This document shows, piece by piece, positions 1-5,578 of a stretch of DNA of 17,910 nt; the stretch's first letter is position 1, and each line of letters begins with the position of its first letter. A model generated the notes under the pieces. It searched no databases and had not been told where the DNA came from. It was given only the letters and a program-made list of their open reading frames with translations. A program made the position numbers and the translations under genes. This DNA comes from JBCBST01 sp039819115 (GTDB taxonomy: Bacteria; Bacteroidota; Rhodothermia; Balneolales; Balneolaceae): contig JBCBST010000062.1 in assembly GCA_039819115.1 (NCBI GenBank), positions 1 to 17,910 on the forward strand, read 5' to 3'.

Positions 1-68
1 CAAGCATCTGAAATCAGGCACAGCAAACGATGGAAATTGTGATCCGTCAGCATAGACAACGGTTTCAT
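1..68 (-). CDS. Possible 5' end of a gene leaving the left edge
   Basis: An open frame of 22 codons starts at an ATG at 68-66 and runs off the left edge without a stop. It begins MKPLSMLTDHN and has a mildly hydrophobic stretch near residues 14-19. It lies 73 bp downstream of the His/Cys-rich small protein, on the same strand. No Shine-Dalgarno site is visible, and too little is present to assign a family. In Bacteroidota such small His/Cys proteins often sit next to metal-related outer-membrane receptors, but that is only a contextual guess here. The frame could also be chance. Confidence 0.25.
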   Translation of the reverse strand, partial: MKPLSMLTDHNFHRLLCLISDA

Positions 69-141
69 AGTACAGGAAAGATTAAATGATTAAGGATACC
101 AGGCAGATGTACAGATGGCTGTAATCGTCTGATAACGAACG

Positions 142-465
142 TTAAGCGAGCATATCGGACGAGACGTTTGACGGAGGAGCTCTCAAATTGTTTGTCGTTT
201 GAATCAGATTTATGCTGATGCTGTCTGGAAACTGCAAGAAACGGGAAATCAAACCAGGTGTGCACAGAACATCTGCTTCTTCTTTTGTACCGTTATGCTC
301 GTCAAAAAAAAGGCACAGATCACATTCCGAAAAGACTTCGGAGGAAGAAGGATGACCTGAATCAGTATGATGGTGATGTTCCATTATATGCAGCGCAGAA
401 AGAAGGGGGAGCGCAGTTACACATAGAATGAAAGGGAAAGTACGCTGTACGAGAAGACGTTTCAT
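142..465 (-). CDS. Small secreted His/Cys-rich protein, DUF2946-like
   Basis: This 107-residue protein starts with a signal-peptide-like segment: MKRLL, then a hydrophobic core at about residues 10-25. Next comes a histidine cluster (HIMEHHHHTDSGH, about 27-39) and then CDLC at about 49-52. It ends with a region containing RAPPS near residues 96-100. A His cluster, a CxxC-type pair and an RxPP tail are features I associate with DUF2946-like proteins linked to copper or other metals in Bacteroidota and Proteobacteria. The residues suggest metal binding in the periplasm, but the ligand is unknown. The ATG at 465 precedes a clear signal sequence and no better start is visible. The gene is downstream of the DUF2306-like gene on the same strand with a 78-bp gap, so co-transcription is possible but not shown. 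The family call is tentative; a secreted small CxxC protein is better supported. Confidence 0.6.
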   Translation of the reverse strand: MKRLLVQRTFPFILCVTALPLLSALHIMEHHHHTDSGHPSSSEVFSECDLCLFFDEHNGTKEEADVLCTPGLISRFLQFPDSISINLIQTTNNLRAPPSNVSSDMLA

Positions 466-543
466 CGTTGAATTAAGACATAATCTGAGAACCTAACGCA
501 GCAGGTAGGTTAAAAAATGTAAACCATTGTCCCACATATACTT

Positions 544-1215
544 CTATAACCCGTTCGATTCAAATTTCTTTTTGTACCGTCGTTTGGCAATCGAAATCAT
601 AGGAGCGCCGATCATACCGGGTAATACCCATGCCAGCCAGCTAAAGGAGAGGTGGTCAAGGTATAACCCCGACATTTGTACAGCAAAGGCTGTAATTGCG
701 GCGATGTAAGCTCCGCTCATAGCATTCATATGATGATACCACCACCACATTTTGCTATTCATCTCCTTCTTTTGAAAGATGAGCATGTCTTCAATGCTGA
801 TCCACGAAGTAAGGGAACCGAATACGATAAGAAGGATTACGATGGGTTGAAGTCCGGAACCTGCAAGCAGGTTTTTAACCGCAAAGTAAATGAATGACAA
901 CCCGGCGAGGAGAGTGATTACAGCACCAGCCCAGTCTATCCATGTTTGCTCCCCCACTTTTTTTCGATAGAGCACTCTGTAGCCTGTAAAACAGCTATAA
1001 AAACTGAACACAGAAATAACGAGCAAAAAGTAATTGAACTGGACCAGAAAGATGAGACCCAATGCCGTTATAAAAATCCCGAACATGCTCCAGAAGAACA
1101 GCCTTCCGGTCTGGCGGTGAAGTTTTCCCCCTTTTTTGGTGATGATGGGAAGCAGTCCTGAGAACAGGCATACCACACCGCAAGCAATGTGTGTGTAGCG
1201 TAAAACATCGTGCAT
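544..1215 (-). CDS. Multi-pass membrane protein, DUF2306-like
   Basis: This is a 223-residue integral membrane protein with about six or seven hydrophobic segments (near residues 8-26, 40-58, 60-77, 93-113, 123-140, 167-182 and 190-209). The N-terminal pattern H9-x-x-x-G, then KKGGKLHRQTGR at about 27-38, and a later HHMNAMSGAY at 161-170 are typical of the DUF2306 group of uncharacterised membrane proteins. Conserved His residues at 9, 33 and 161-162 could bind metal or haem, but that is inference. The tail is basic (KRRYKKK) and presumably cytoplasmic. The start is the ATG at 1215. The upstream interval of 132 bp separates it from the LytTR gene and carries four phased repeats, so the LytTR protein may control it. 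The function is not known. Confidence 0.75.
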   Translation of the reverse strand: MHDVLRYTHIACGVVCLFSGLLPIITKKGGKLHRQTGRLFFWSMFGIFITALGLIFLVQFNYFLLVISVFSFYSCFTGYRVLYRKKVGEQTWIDWAGAVITLLAGLSFIYFAVKNLLAGSGLQPIVILLIVFGSLTSWISIEDMLIFQKKEMNSKMWWWYHHMNAMSGAYIAAITAFAVQMSGLYLDHLSFSWLAWVLPGMIGAPMISIAKRRYKKKFESNGL

Positions 1216-1263
1216 AAGAGTAGAATTGGTTTTAGGATGGCCAATCTACTTTCGGCACGTGCA

Positions 1264-1354
1264 TAAGTTGGTGTACTGGGATGTAAACCCAGGTTCGGGG
1301 ATGAAAAACCAAGGAAATGGGACGAATGCCTGAAAGCTGGGATGGATTCAGGGC
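1264..1354. promoter_or_regulatory. Four GGGAYG repeats phased at 20-21 bp; candidate LytTR operator
   Basis: On the plus strand GGGATG, GGGATG, GGGACG and GGGATG begin at 1278, 1298, 1319 and 1339, so the spacing is 20, 21 and 20 bp, close to two helical turns. The first two copies match at 13 of 16 positions (GGGATGTAAACCCAGG against GGGATGAAAAACCAAG); the last two are more diverged after the hexamer. Beside them, TAAGTTGGT at 1264-1272 fits the published LytTR half-site pattern. The array lies between the LytTR gene and the DUF2306 gene. Its last copy overlaps the stop codon of the LytTR gene. Tandem sites at about 21 bp are known for LytTR proteins; binding here is inferred. Confidence 0.45.
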
Positions 1355-2142
1355 GTAACCCAGTCTTGTACTTTCTTGATGTAGGATCTGGATACGGGGA
1401 TAGAATGTGTAATTCCCTCCATAGTTAACTGGAGTCCGTTATTTGTAGAAGAAGTTCCCGTCACTTTTTGAAGGTTCACCAGGAAACTGCGATGGCAGCG
1501 GATCAGAAAATCAAAATCCTTAAAACTCTCTTCCAGTTTTTTAAGGGTGATGCGTACCTGGCAGGAATTACCATTATCAAAATAAAGCGTGAGGTAATTT
1601 TTTTGTGATTCTACATACACCAAAGCTTCCAGGTTAATATTCCTGGAATCTGATTTATTAAGCCGGATGGTCCAACGGGTTCCTGATTTTGGAAGTTCCG
1701 TTTCTAAATGGTCGATAATAGGCTTCTTTTGTTCCAGTTCTTTTGAAAGACGAGCATTATGTTCCAGCAAATATACGGCTGCAGAGGGTACAATACCGAT
1801 GAGTGCAGTAATGCTGAGGAGGGCAAAAAAACTGGGCCACGAGAAAGAAGCATCATTCAGGAAAAGCACCAAGCCATAATTGGCGGCCCCGATAAAAAGA
1901 ATGTTCCAGGTAATGTCGAATACATTGCGGGCTATCCCGGTGAAAGGCGGCGTGAAGAAGGAAAAAAGAATCAGGTTCAGGGTATAGATTACACCGGAAA
2001 GAATACCAAACTGGAAGCTGATGATGATGGTTTTAAACAGACTGAGCCCATCTTCCGAAAACAAGAATAAAAACACACATAACCAAACCGAAAGGATGAT
2101 ACCGGCTAAGCTTTTCCAGTTTTTTTGGGCAAGTGCGATCAC
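1348..2142 (-). CDS. Membrane-anchored LytTR-family transcriptional regulator
   Basis: The protein has 264 residues. The N-terminal half carries four hydrophobic segments (about 11-28, 40-62, 76-95 and 102-126). A charged helical linker at about 127-150 leads to a C-terminal LytTR DNA-binding domain at about 156-262. Typical LytTR signatures are ALVYVESQKNYLTLYF at about 173-188, LIRCHRSFLVNL at 213-224 and IPVSRSYIKKV at 248-258. There is no receiver domain, so sensing is probably through the membrane part and not through a partner kinase. The start is a GTG at 2142, only 3 bp after the stop of the epimerase gene, so the two are probably co-transcribed. No alternative ATG exists before the LytTR domain. 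The target is unknown. The phased repeats immediately downstream, before the DUF2306-like gene, are the obvious candidate binding site. Confidence 0.9.
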   Translation of the reverse strand: MIALAQKNWKSLAGIILSVWLCVFLFLFSEDGLSLFKTIIISFQFGILSGVIYTLNLILFSFFTPPFTGIARNVFDITWNILFIGAANYGLVLFLNDASFSWPSFFALLSITALIGIVPSAAVYLLEHNARLSKELEQKKPIIDHLETELPKSGTRWTIRLNKSDSRNINLEALVYVESQKNYLTLYFDNGNSCQVRITLKKLEESFKDFDFLIRCHRSFLVNLQKVTGTSSTNNGLQLTMEGITHSIPVSRSYIKKVQDWVTP

Positions 2143-2145
2143 AAT

Positions 2146-2544
2146 TCAGGGTTTAGACTGACACAATTCCACCAGAACACCGTGGTTATCTTTGGGATGA
2201 ACAAATGCGACCCATTTGTTATCAGCACCATCTTTTGGCTGGTCATTCAGAATGGTAAATCCTTCCTTTCTCAGGCGGTCCAGTTCTTCGTGGATATTGT
2301 CTACCTCGAAAGCAACATGATGCAGTCCCTGCCCTTTCTTTTCGACATATTTAGCAATTACGGAGTCAGGAGCGGTGGCGCCAAGAAGCTCAACTTTTGA
2401 TTCTCCGGTTTGGAAAAAAGCCGTTTCTACTTTTTCGGAGGCTACAATTTCCCGCTTATCACAAGGCCGCTTAAGTATGGTTTCGTAGGTTTTAATGGCT
2501 GCATCCAGATCGGCAACCGCAATTCCTATGTGATCAATGTGCAT
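2146..2544 (-). CDS. mce: Methylmalonyl-CoA epimerase
   Basis: This enzyme interconverts (R)- and (S)-methylmalonyl-CoA in the cytoplasm, linking propionyl-CoA metabolism with succinyl-CoA. From the ATG at 2544 the protein is 132 residues, the usual length for the family. It has the two halves of a glyoxalase/VOC fold: MHIDHIGIAVADLDAAIKTY at the N-terminus and GLHHVAFEVDNI near residues 73-84. Expected metal ligands are visible as H5, E52, H76 and E127 (in VLVELCQ), matching the H/E/H/E layout of the family. The frame is open upstream to a TTG at 2589, but that extension (15 residues) does not match the family, so I chose the internal ATG. It is divergent from the cyclophilin gene and is followed after 3 bp by the LytTR regulator, an unusual neighbour. 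No mutase gene is present in the window. Confidence 0.9.
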   Translation of the reverse strand: MHIDHIGIAVADLDAAIKTYETILKRPCDKREIVASEKVETAFFQTGESKVELLGATAPDSVIAKYVEKKGQGLHHVAFEVDNIHEELDRLRKEGFTILNDQPKDGADNKWVAFVHPKDNHGVLVELCQSKP

Positions 2545-2612
2545 ATTTCCCAATGTTATTACGATGACTTTTGTATACTTAGCCAACATACAAATCTGAA
2601 CAACTCTTGAAA

Positions 2613-3479
2613 ATGAAAAAAAGCATTCTTGCTTTAATAATTGTAACGATTGCAGCGGCCTGTTCGAAAACAGATACCCCGAAAGCTGAAAAAGAAGAAT
2701 TGGTTGTTATTACCACTTCTTATGGTGAAATGGTAGCTCGTCTGTATGACGAAACTCCGATTCATAAAGATAATTTCCTGAAACTCGCAAAAGAAGGATT
2801 TTACGATAGCACGACCTTTCATCGTATCATAAGCGACTTTATGATTCAGGGCGGAGATCCCAACTCAAAAGACGATAATCCTAACAATGATGGCCAGGGT
2901 GGACCTGGATATACACTGGAAGCTGAGTTTAACCGGGACTTAATTCATAAACGAGGTGCACTGGCTGCAGCACGTACCGGAGGCCCGCAAAACCCTGAAA
3001 AACGATCAAGTGGATCCCAGTTTTATGTTGTAGATGGTCGTCCTACCCCGTCTCCAGAACTGGATCAGGTTATGGGAAGGATTAATCAAACCATAGAAGA
3101 AGAAGCAATTGGCACGTATTGCCGGCTACCGGAAAACGAAGCCTTGCTGCAGCGTATCATTGGTTACCAGCAGGCCCGGAATATTGACTCTCTACAGGCT
3201 GTAATCGAAGAAATCAAGCCTATTGCAATGGCTGGAATTACACCATTTGAGTATTCCGAGGAGCAAAGACAAGTATATAGCACGGTTGGAGGAACTCCTT
3301 TTCTGGATCAAAACTATACCGTCTTTGGAGAAGTGATACACGGACTGGGTGTAGTGGATTCGGTTAAAGTACAGGACAAAGATGGAAGAGACCGACCGTT
3401 ACAGGATGTTCATATGTCCATTTCTGTTGTTGAACTATCGAAAAAAGAAATTCTGGATAAATATGGAGTAAGCTGGTAG
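2613..3479 (+). CDS. Cyclophilin-type peptidyl-prolyl isomerase, lipoprotein
   Basis: This is a predicted lipoprotein of 288 residues that catalyses cis-trans isomerisation of prolyl bonds, probably in the periplasm. The signal peptide ends in a lipobox IAAAC with Cys17. The cyclophilin core begins at about residue 29 with the pattern SYGEMVARLYDETPIHKDNF. Active-site motifs are visible as FHRIISDFMIQGGD (69-82, with R71, F76 and Q79) and SGSQFYV (133-139). After that an insert of about 75 residues interrupts the fold before it resumes at GGTPFLDQNYTVFGEV (about 216-231). Such insert-bearing cyclophilins occur in Bacteroidota. The frame also opens at a TTG at 2607, two codons earlier; I prefer the ATG at 2613. 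No Shine-Dalgarno site is visible. It is divergent from the epimerase gene and 60 bp upstream of the permease gene. Confidence 0.92.
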   Translation: MKKSILALIIVTIAAACSKTDTPKAEKEELVVITTSYGEMVARLYDETPIHKDNFLKLAKEGFYDSTTFHRIISDFMIQGGDPNSKDDNPNNDGQGGPGYTLEAEFNRDLIHKRGALAAARTGGPQNPEKRSSGSQFYVVDGRPTPSPELDQVMGRINQTIEEEAIGTYCRLPENEALLQRIIGYQQARNIDSLQAVIEEIKPIAMAGITPFEYSEEQRQVYSTVGGTPFLDQNYTVFGEVIHGLGVVDSVKVQDKDGRDRPLQDVHMSISVVELSKKEILDKYGVSW

Positions 3480-3539
3480 GATCAGCCGGAAGTCTAATTC
3501 CGGATTTATCCATTAAACCGGCTATAAACCTAACAAGCA

Positions 3540-4625
3540 TTGAGTACCCATCATCCCATAGCTTCTGATGAGCGATATCCGTTTTGGTTACGAGCCCCGG
3601 TAATTTTACTGGGGCTTATTCTATTGTTCATTGTACTGTACTATGGCAAGTTTATTCTCATGCCCCTGGCCTTTGCCGGTTTTTTCTCTATGCTGCTTTC
3701 CCCTATAGTGAGCAAATTTGAATCTTGGAGACTGGGGAAAATAGCCAGCATTCTGTTTACGCTGATTTTGGTGGCTGTTCTTCTCGCCGGTGTTGTATCC
3801 CTGATTTCCGTTCAGATGGTTCAGTTTTCGAAAGAAATACCTGAGGTAACTGAGCGATTGAAAACGCTGGCTAACAATACGATTACCTATGTAGAAAACA
3901 CATTAGGTATCACCCAGGAACAGCAAAGTGATTTCGTGGAACAGGGCGTCAATAACCTTATTGATCAAAGCGGACGATACCTGAATAACATTCTCAGTGC
4001 AACAACCAACGCGTTTACGCTGGCTACACTCATTCCGATCTACATGTTTTTTATGCTGTACTACCGGGAGATGTATCAGCGTTTTCTGCGGATGATTTTC
4101 GAACGGCGAAAAGGATCAAATGTAGATGCCGTAACGCTACGTGTACAACAGGTAACCCAGAATTACCTGATTGGGTTGTTGAGTGTAATGGGGATTCTGG
4201 CTGTGTTAAATACGACGGGTTTGCTTCTGATCGGGCTTGAAAATGCCATTTTCTTTGGCGTATTTGCAGCTTTGGTGGCCATTATACCTTATATCGGTAC
4301 GATTCTTGGGGGGCTGCTTCCCACGCTGTATGCATTTCTGTTTACCGATTCGCTGGTTACTCCCCTATTGGTTATTGCTGTATTTGCTGTGGTTCAGTTT
4401 TTAGAGGGTAACGTGATTTCACCACGTATTGTCGGCTCTAAAGTAGCCATTAACCCGTTTGTAGCTATGATTGCGTTAATTATTGGTGGTCAGATCTGGG
4501 GTATTTCGGGCATGATTTTGTTTGTTCCTCTTGTAGGAATTCTGAGAGTGGTATTCGATCAGCGTGAAGACCTTAAACCGTATGGTTATCTTCTCGGTAA
4601 CAAGGTAGAAACAGACCCGGACTAA
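3540..4625 (+). CDS. AI-2E family (PerM/TqsA-like) membrane permease
   Basis: This 361-residue inner-membrane protein belongs to the AI-2E transporter family, whose members include the AI-2 exporter TqsA and sodium/proton antiporters. The substrate cannot be told from sequence. Hydrophobic segments lie at about 19-35, 38-56, 68-94, 155-175, 207-232, 235-268, 272-288 and 303-338, with a large soluble loop at about 95-150, as in the family. Conserved motifs are IPYIGTILGGLLP (249-261) and EGNVISPRIVGSKVAINP (289-306), followed by GISGMILFVPL. The start must be the TTG at 3540: an in-frame stop lies at 3531-3533 and the first internal ATG is inside the second membrane segment. The gene is probably transcribed with or just after the cyclophilin gene; the gap is 60 bp. 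The two functions have no obvious link. Confidence 0.9.
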   Translation: MSTHHPIASDERYPFWLRAPVILLGLILLFIVLYYGKFILMPLAFAGFFSMLLSPIVSKFESWRLGKIASILFTLILVAVLLAGVVSLISVQMVQFSKEIPEVTERLKTLANNTITYVENTLGITQEQQSDFVEQGVNNLIDQSGRYLNNILSATTNAFTLATLIPIYMFFMLYYREMYQRFLRMIFERRKGSNVDAVTLRVQQVTQNYLIGLLSVMGILAVLNTTGLLLIGLENAIFFGVFAALVAIIPYIGTILGGLLPTLYAFLFTDSLVTPLLVIAVFAVVQFLEGNVISPRIVGSKVAINPFVAMIALIIGGQIWGISGMILFVPLVGILRVVFDQREDLKPYGYLLGNKVETDPD

Positions 4626-4677
4626 AGACGGTATTGTACAGTCCCCATTATGGCAGAAGCCTGACGTTTTATAACGC

Positions 4678-5124
4678 TCAGTTTCTGCTCATCTCGCCCA
4701 GAATATCGGTTAGCTTTTTTTGAATTCCGTCCAGAGCCAAAGCCAGGGTGGTGTTATCCAGTTCTGTTGATTGGAGATGTTCAAAATTATCAATCACAGC
4801 CTTCAGCTGCGATACCGTTTGTGCCATGTGCTCATTCTTTTCCTGAGCCGACAGGTATAGGTTGTGTGCGTTAAATTCCCTGACTTCATTCACCATTTCA
4901 GGATCATTAATGATCCAACGATGCCCTACGCGGGTAACCGTGGTGTCGAAAAATTCGAGGAGTTTTTTTCTTGTTGATGCATGAGGGTTTTTAACCACTC
5001 CATTGTAAATATTGCTGAACTGCCCCTTATCCATTCCAATTCTTGAATATATCTCCACATGATTTGTACCAGCAAGATCAACAAGATGTTTAAAAGCTTC
5101 AGAAAAATAATTAAATTCTCTCAA
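4678..5124 (-). CDS. XRE-like DNA-binding protein with helical C-terminal tail
   Basis: The protein has 148 residues. The N-terminal part (about 5-62) reads as a Cro/C1-type helix-turn-helix: EIYSRIGMDKGQFSNIYNG (24-42) has the turn and recognition helix pattern, followed by ASTRKKLLEFF. The C-terminal part (about 75-145) is rich in charged and Leu residues and probably forms helices or a coiled coil for oligomerisation. The start is the TTG at 5124; the frame is closed upstream by a TGA at 5166-5164 and the next Met is at residue 31, inside the helix-turn-helix. It is divergent from the LexA-like gene at 5194 with 69 bp between starts, and the interval holds a perfect palindrome. This arrangement suggests that one or both proteins regulate the shared promoter region. 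No target gene is evident. It could be a phage- or element-derived repressor, but no such genes are nearby. Confidence 0.7.
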   Translation of the reverse strand: MREFNYFSEAFKHLVDLAGTNHVEIYSRIGMDKGQFSNIYNGVVKNPHASTRKKLLEFFDTTVTRVGHRWIINDPEMVNEVREFNAHNLYLSAQEKNEHMAQTVSQLKAVIDNFEHLQSTELDNTTLALALDGIQKKLTDILGEMSRN

Positions 5125-5155
5125 TTTAGTAAATATAAGTTTGTGGATGTTGTAG

Positions 5156-5161
5156 TATAAT
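5156..5161 (+). promoter_or_regulatory. TATAAT, possible -10 element for the LexA-like gene
   Basis: TATAAT occurs 8 bp before the palindrome and 33 bp upstream of the ATG at 5194. No convincing -35 element is seen at 16-18 bp, and a Bacteroidota-type promoter need not look like this. Its closeness to the palindrome would suit repression by a protein bound just downstream. Confidence 0.25.
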
Positions 5162-5168
5162 ATTCACT

Positions 5169-5183
5169 TTGTACACTGTACAA
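5169..5183. promoter_or_regulatory. Perfect 15-bp palindrome, candidate operator of the divergent regulator pair
   Basis: TTGTACA-C-TGTACAA is a perfect inverted repeat with 7-bp arms and a single central base. It lies 11 bp upstream of the ATG at 5194 and inside the 69-bp interval between the XRE-like and LexA-like genes. A dimeric helix-turn-helix protein would suit a site of this size. A further partial match, TTGTACAGT at 4634-4642, lies just past the end of the XRE-like gene. Which protein binds is unknown. Confidence 0.55.
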
Positions 5184-5193
5184 TACCAATAAA

Positions 5194-5478
5194 ATGGAGA
5201 GCAAAAAAGAAGATTTTACACCTGTAACCACTCTGCAAAGGCGCATTCTCGTCTTCATTCTTAATCACATATATGAGCATAAGCATTTCTCTCCTTTAAA
5301 GGTACTGTGTAGGCATTTTGGCTGGAACAGCAAAAATACGGCACATGAGCATTTAAAGAGACTTCGGGATAAAGGTCTTTTAGCCTATGCGAAAACGAAT
5401 AAACGCTCCCACAGATGGAGTCTGGTCCCGTTTGAACAATGGGATTCAACCATCAAAGACTGTTTTAAAGAGCTTTAA
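5194..5478 (+). CDS. Small winged-helix protein resembling the LexA DNA-binding domain
   Basis: The protein has 94 residues and is almost entirely a winged helix-turn-helix at about 12-76. The pattern TTLQRRILVFILNHIYEH...FSPLKVLCRHFGWNSKNTAHEHLKRLRDKGLL follows the LexA N-terminal layout: a first helix, then SP, a helix, an FGW-NS-NTA turn, HLKRL-KG, and a wing with KRSHRW. The Ser/Lys peptidase domain of true LexA is absent, so RecA-triggered self-cleavage is not expected. The closing segment (about 80-94) is short and acidic/hydrophobic. The ATG at 5194 follows the palindrome by 11 bp, and a strong terminator follows the gene, so it forms a one-gene transcript. It is probably a transcriptional regulator; its targets are unknown. 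It may be autoregulated or repressed by its divergent neighbour. Confidence 0.65.
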   Translation: MESKKEDFTPVTTLQRRILVFILNHIYEHKHFSPLKVLCRHFGWNSKNTAHEHLKRLRDKGLLAYAKTNKRSHRWSLVPFEQWDSTIKDCFKEL

Positions 5479-5534
5479 AGATAGATTAGGTTACAGCCTA
5501 AGGGGTTTATCCCCAATTCCCAGAATAGAATGAG

Positions 5535-5568
5535 AAGAAGGAGCCTGAACGCTCCTTCTTTTTCTTTT
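5535..5568 (+). terminator. Strong intrinsic terminator after the LexA-like gene
   Basis: AAGAAGGAGC (5535-5544) pairs perfectly with GCTCCTTCTT (5551-5560) around a 6-base loop CTGAAC. A T-rich tail, TTTCTTTT, follows. It lies 56 bp past the stop at 5478 and just before the convergent outer-membrane gene. The polarity of the T tract favours the plus strand. Confidence 0.9.
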
Positions 5569-5578
5569 ATCCGGATAT

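Noticed and set aside
65..265. 66-residue minus-strand frame over the His/Cys-rich gene
   Set aside because: Shadow of the 107-residue gene in another frame, with no signal peptide or recognisable pattern.
490..511. AACCTA...TAGGTT inverted repeat between the DUF2306-like gene and the His/Cys-rich gene
   Set aside because: Only 6 bp per arm with a 10-base loop. The adjoining A run follows it on the plus strand, where no gene ends, so it is not a terminator for either minus-strand gene.
3486..3503. CCGGAA...TTCCGG hairpin after the cyclophilin gene
   Set aside because: The stem is short and no T tract follows, so I would not call it a terminator. Read-through into the permease gene remains possible.
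5156..5183. LexA/SOS box for the LexA-like gene
   Set aside because: The palindrome does not match SOS boxes that I know, and the protein has no self-cleaving domain, so an SOS role is not supported.
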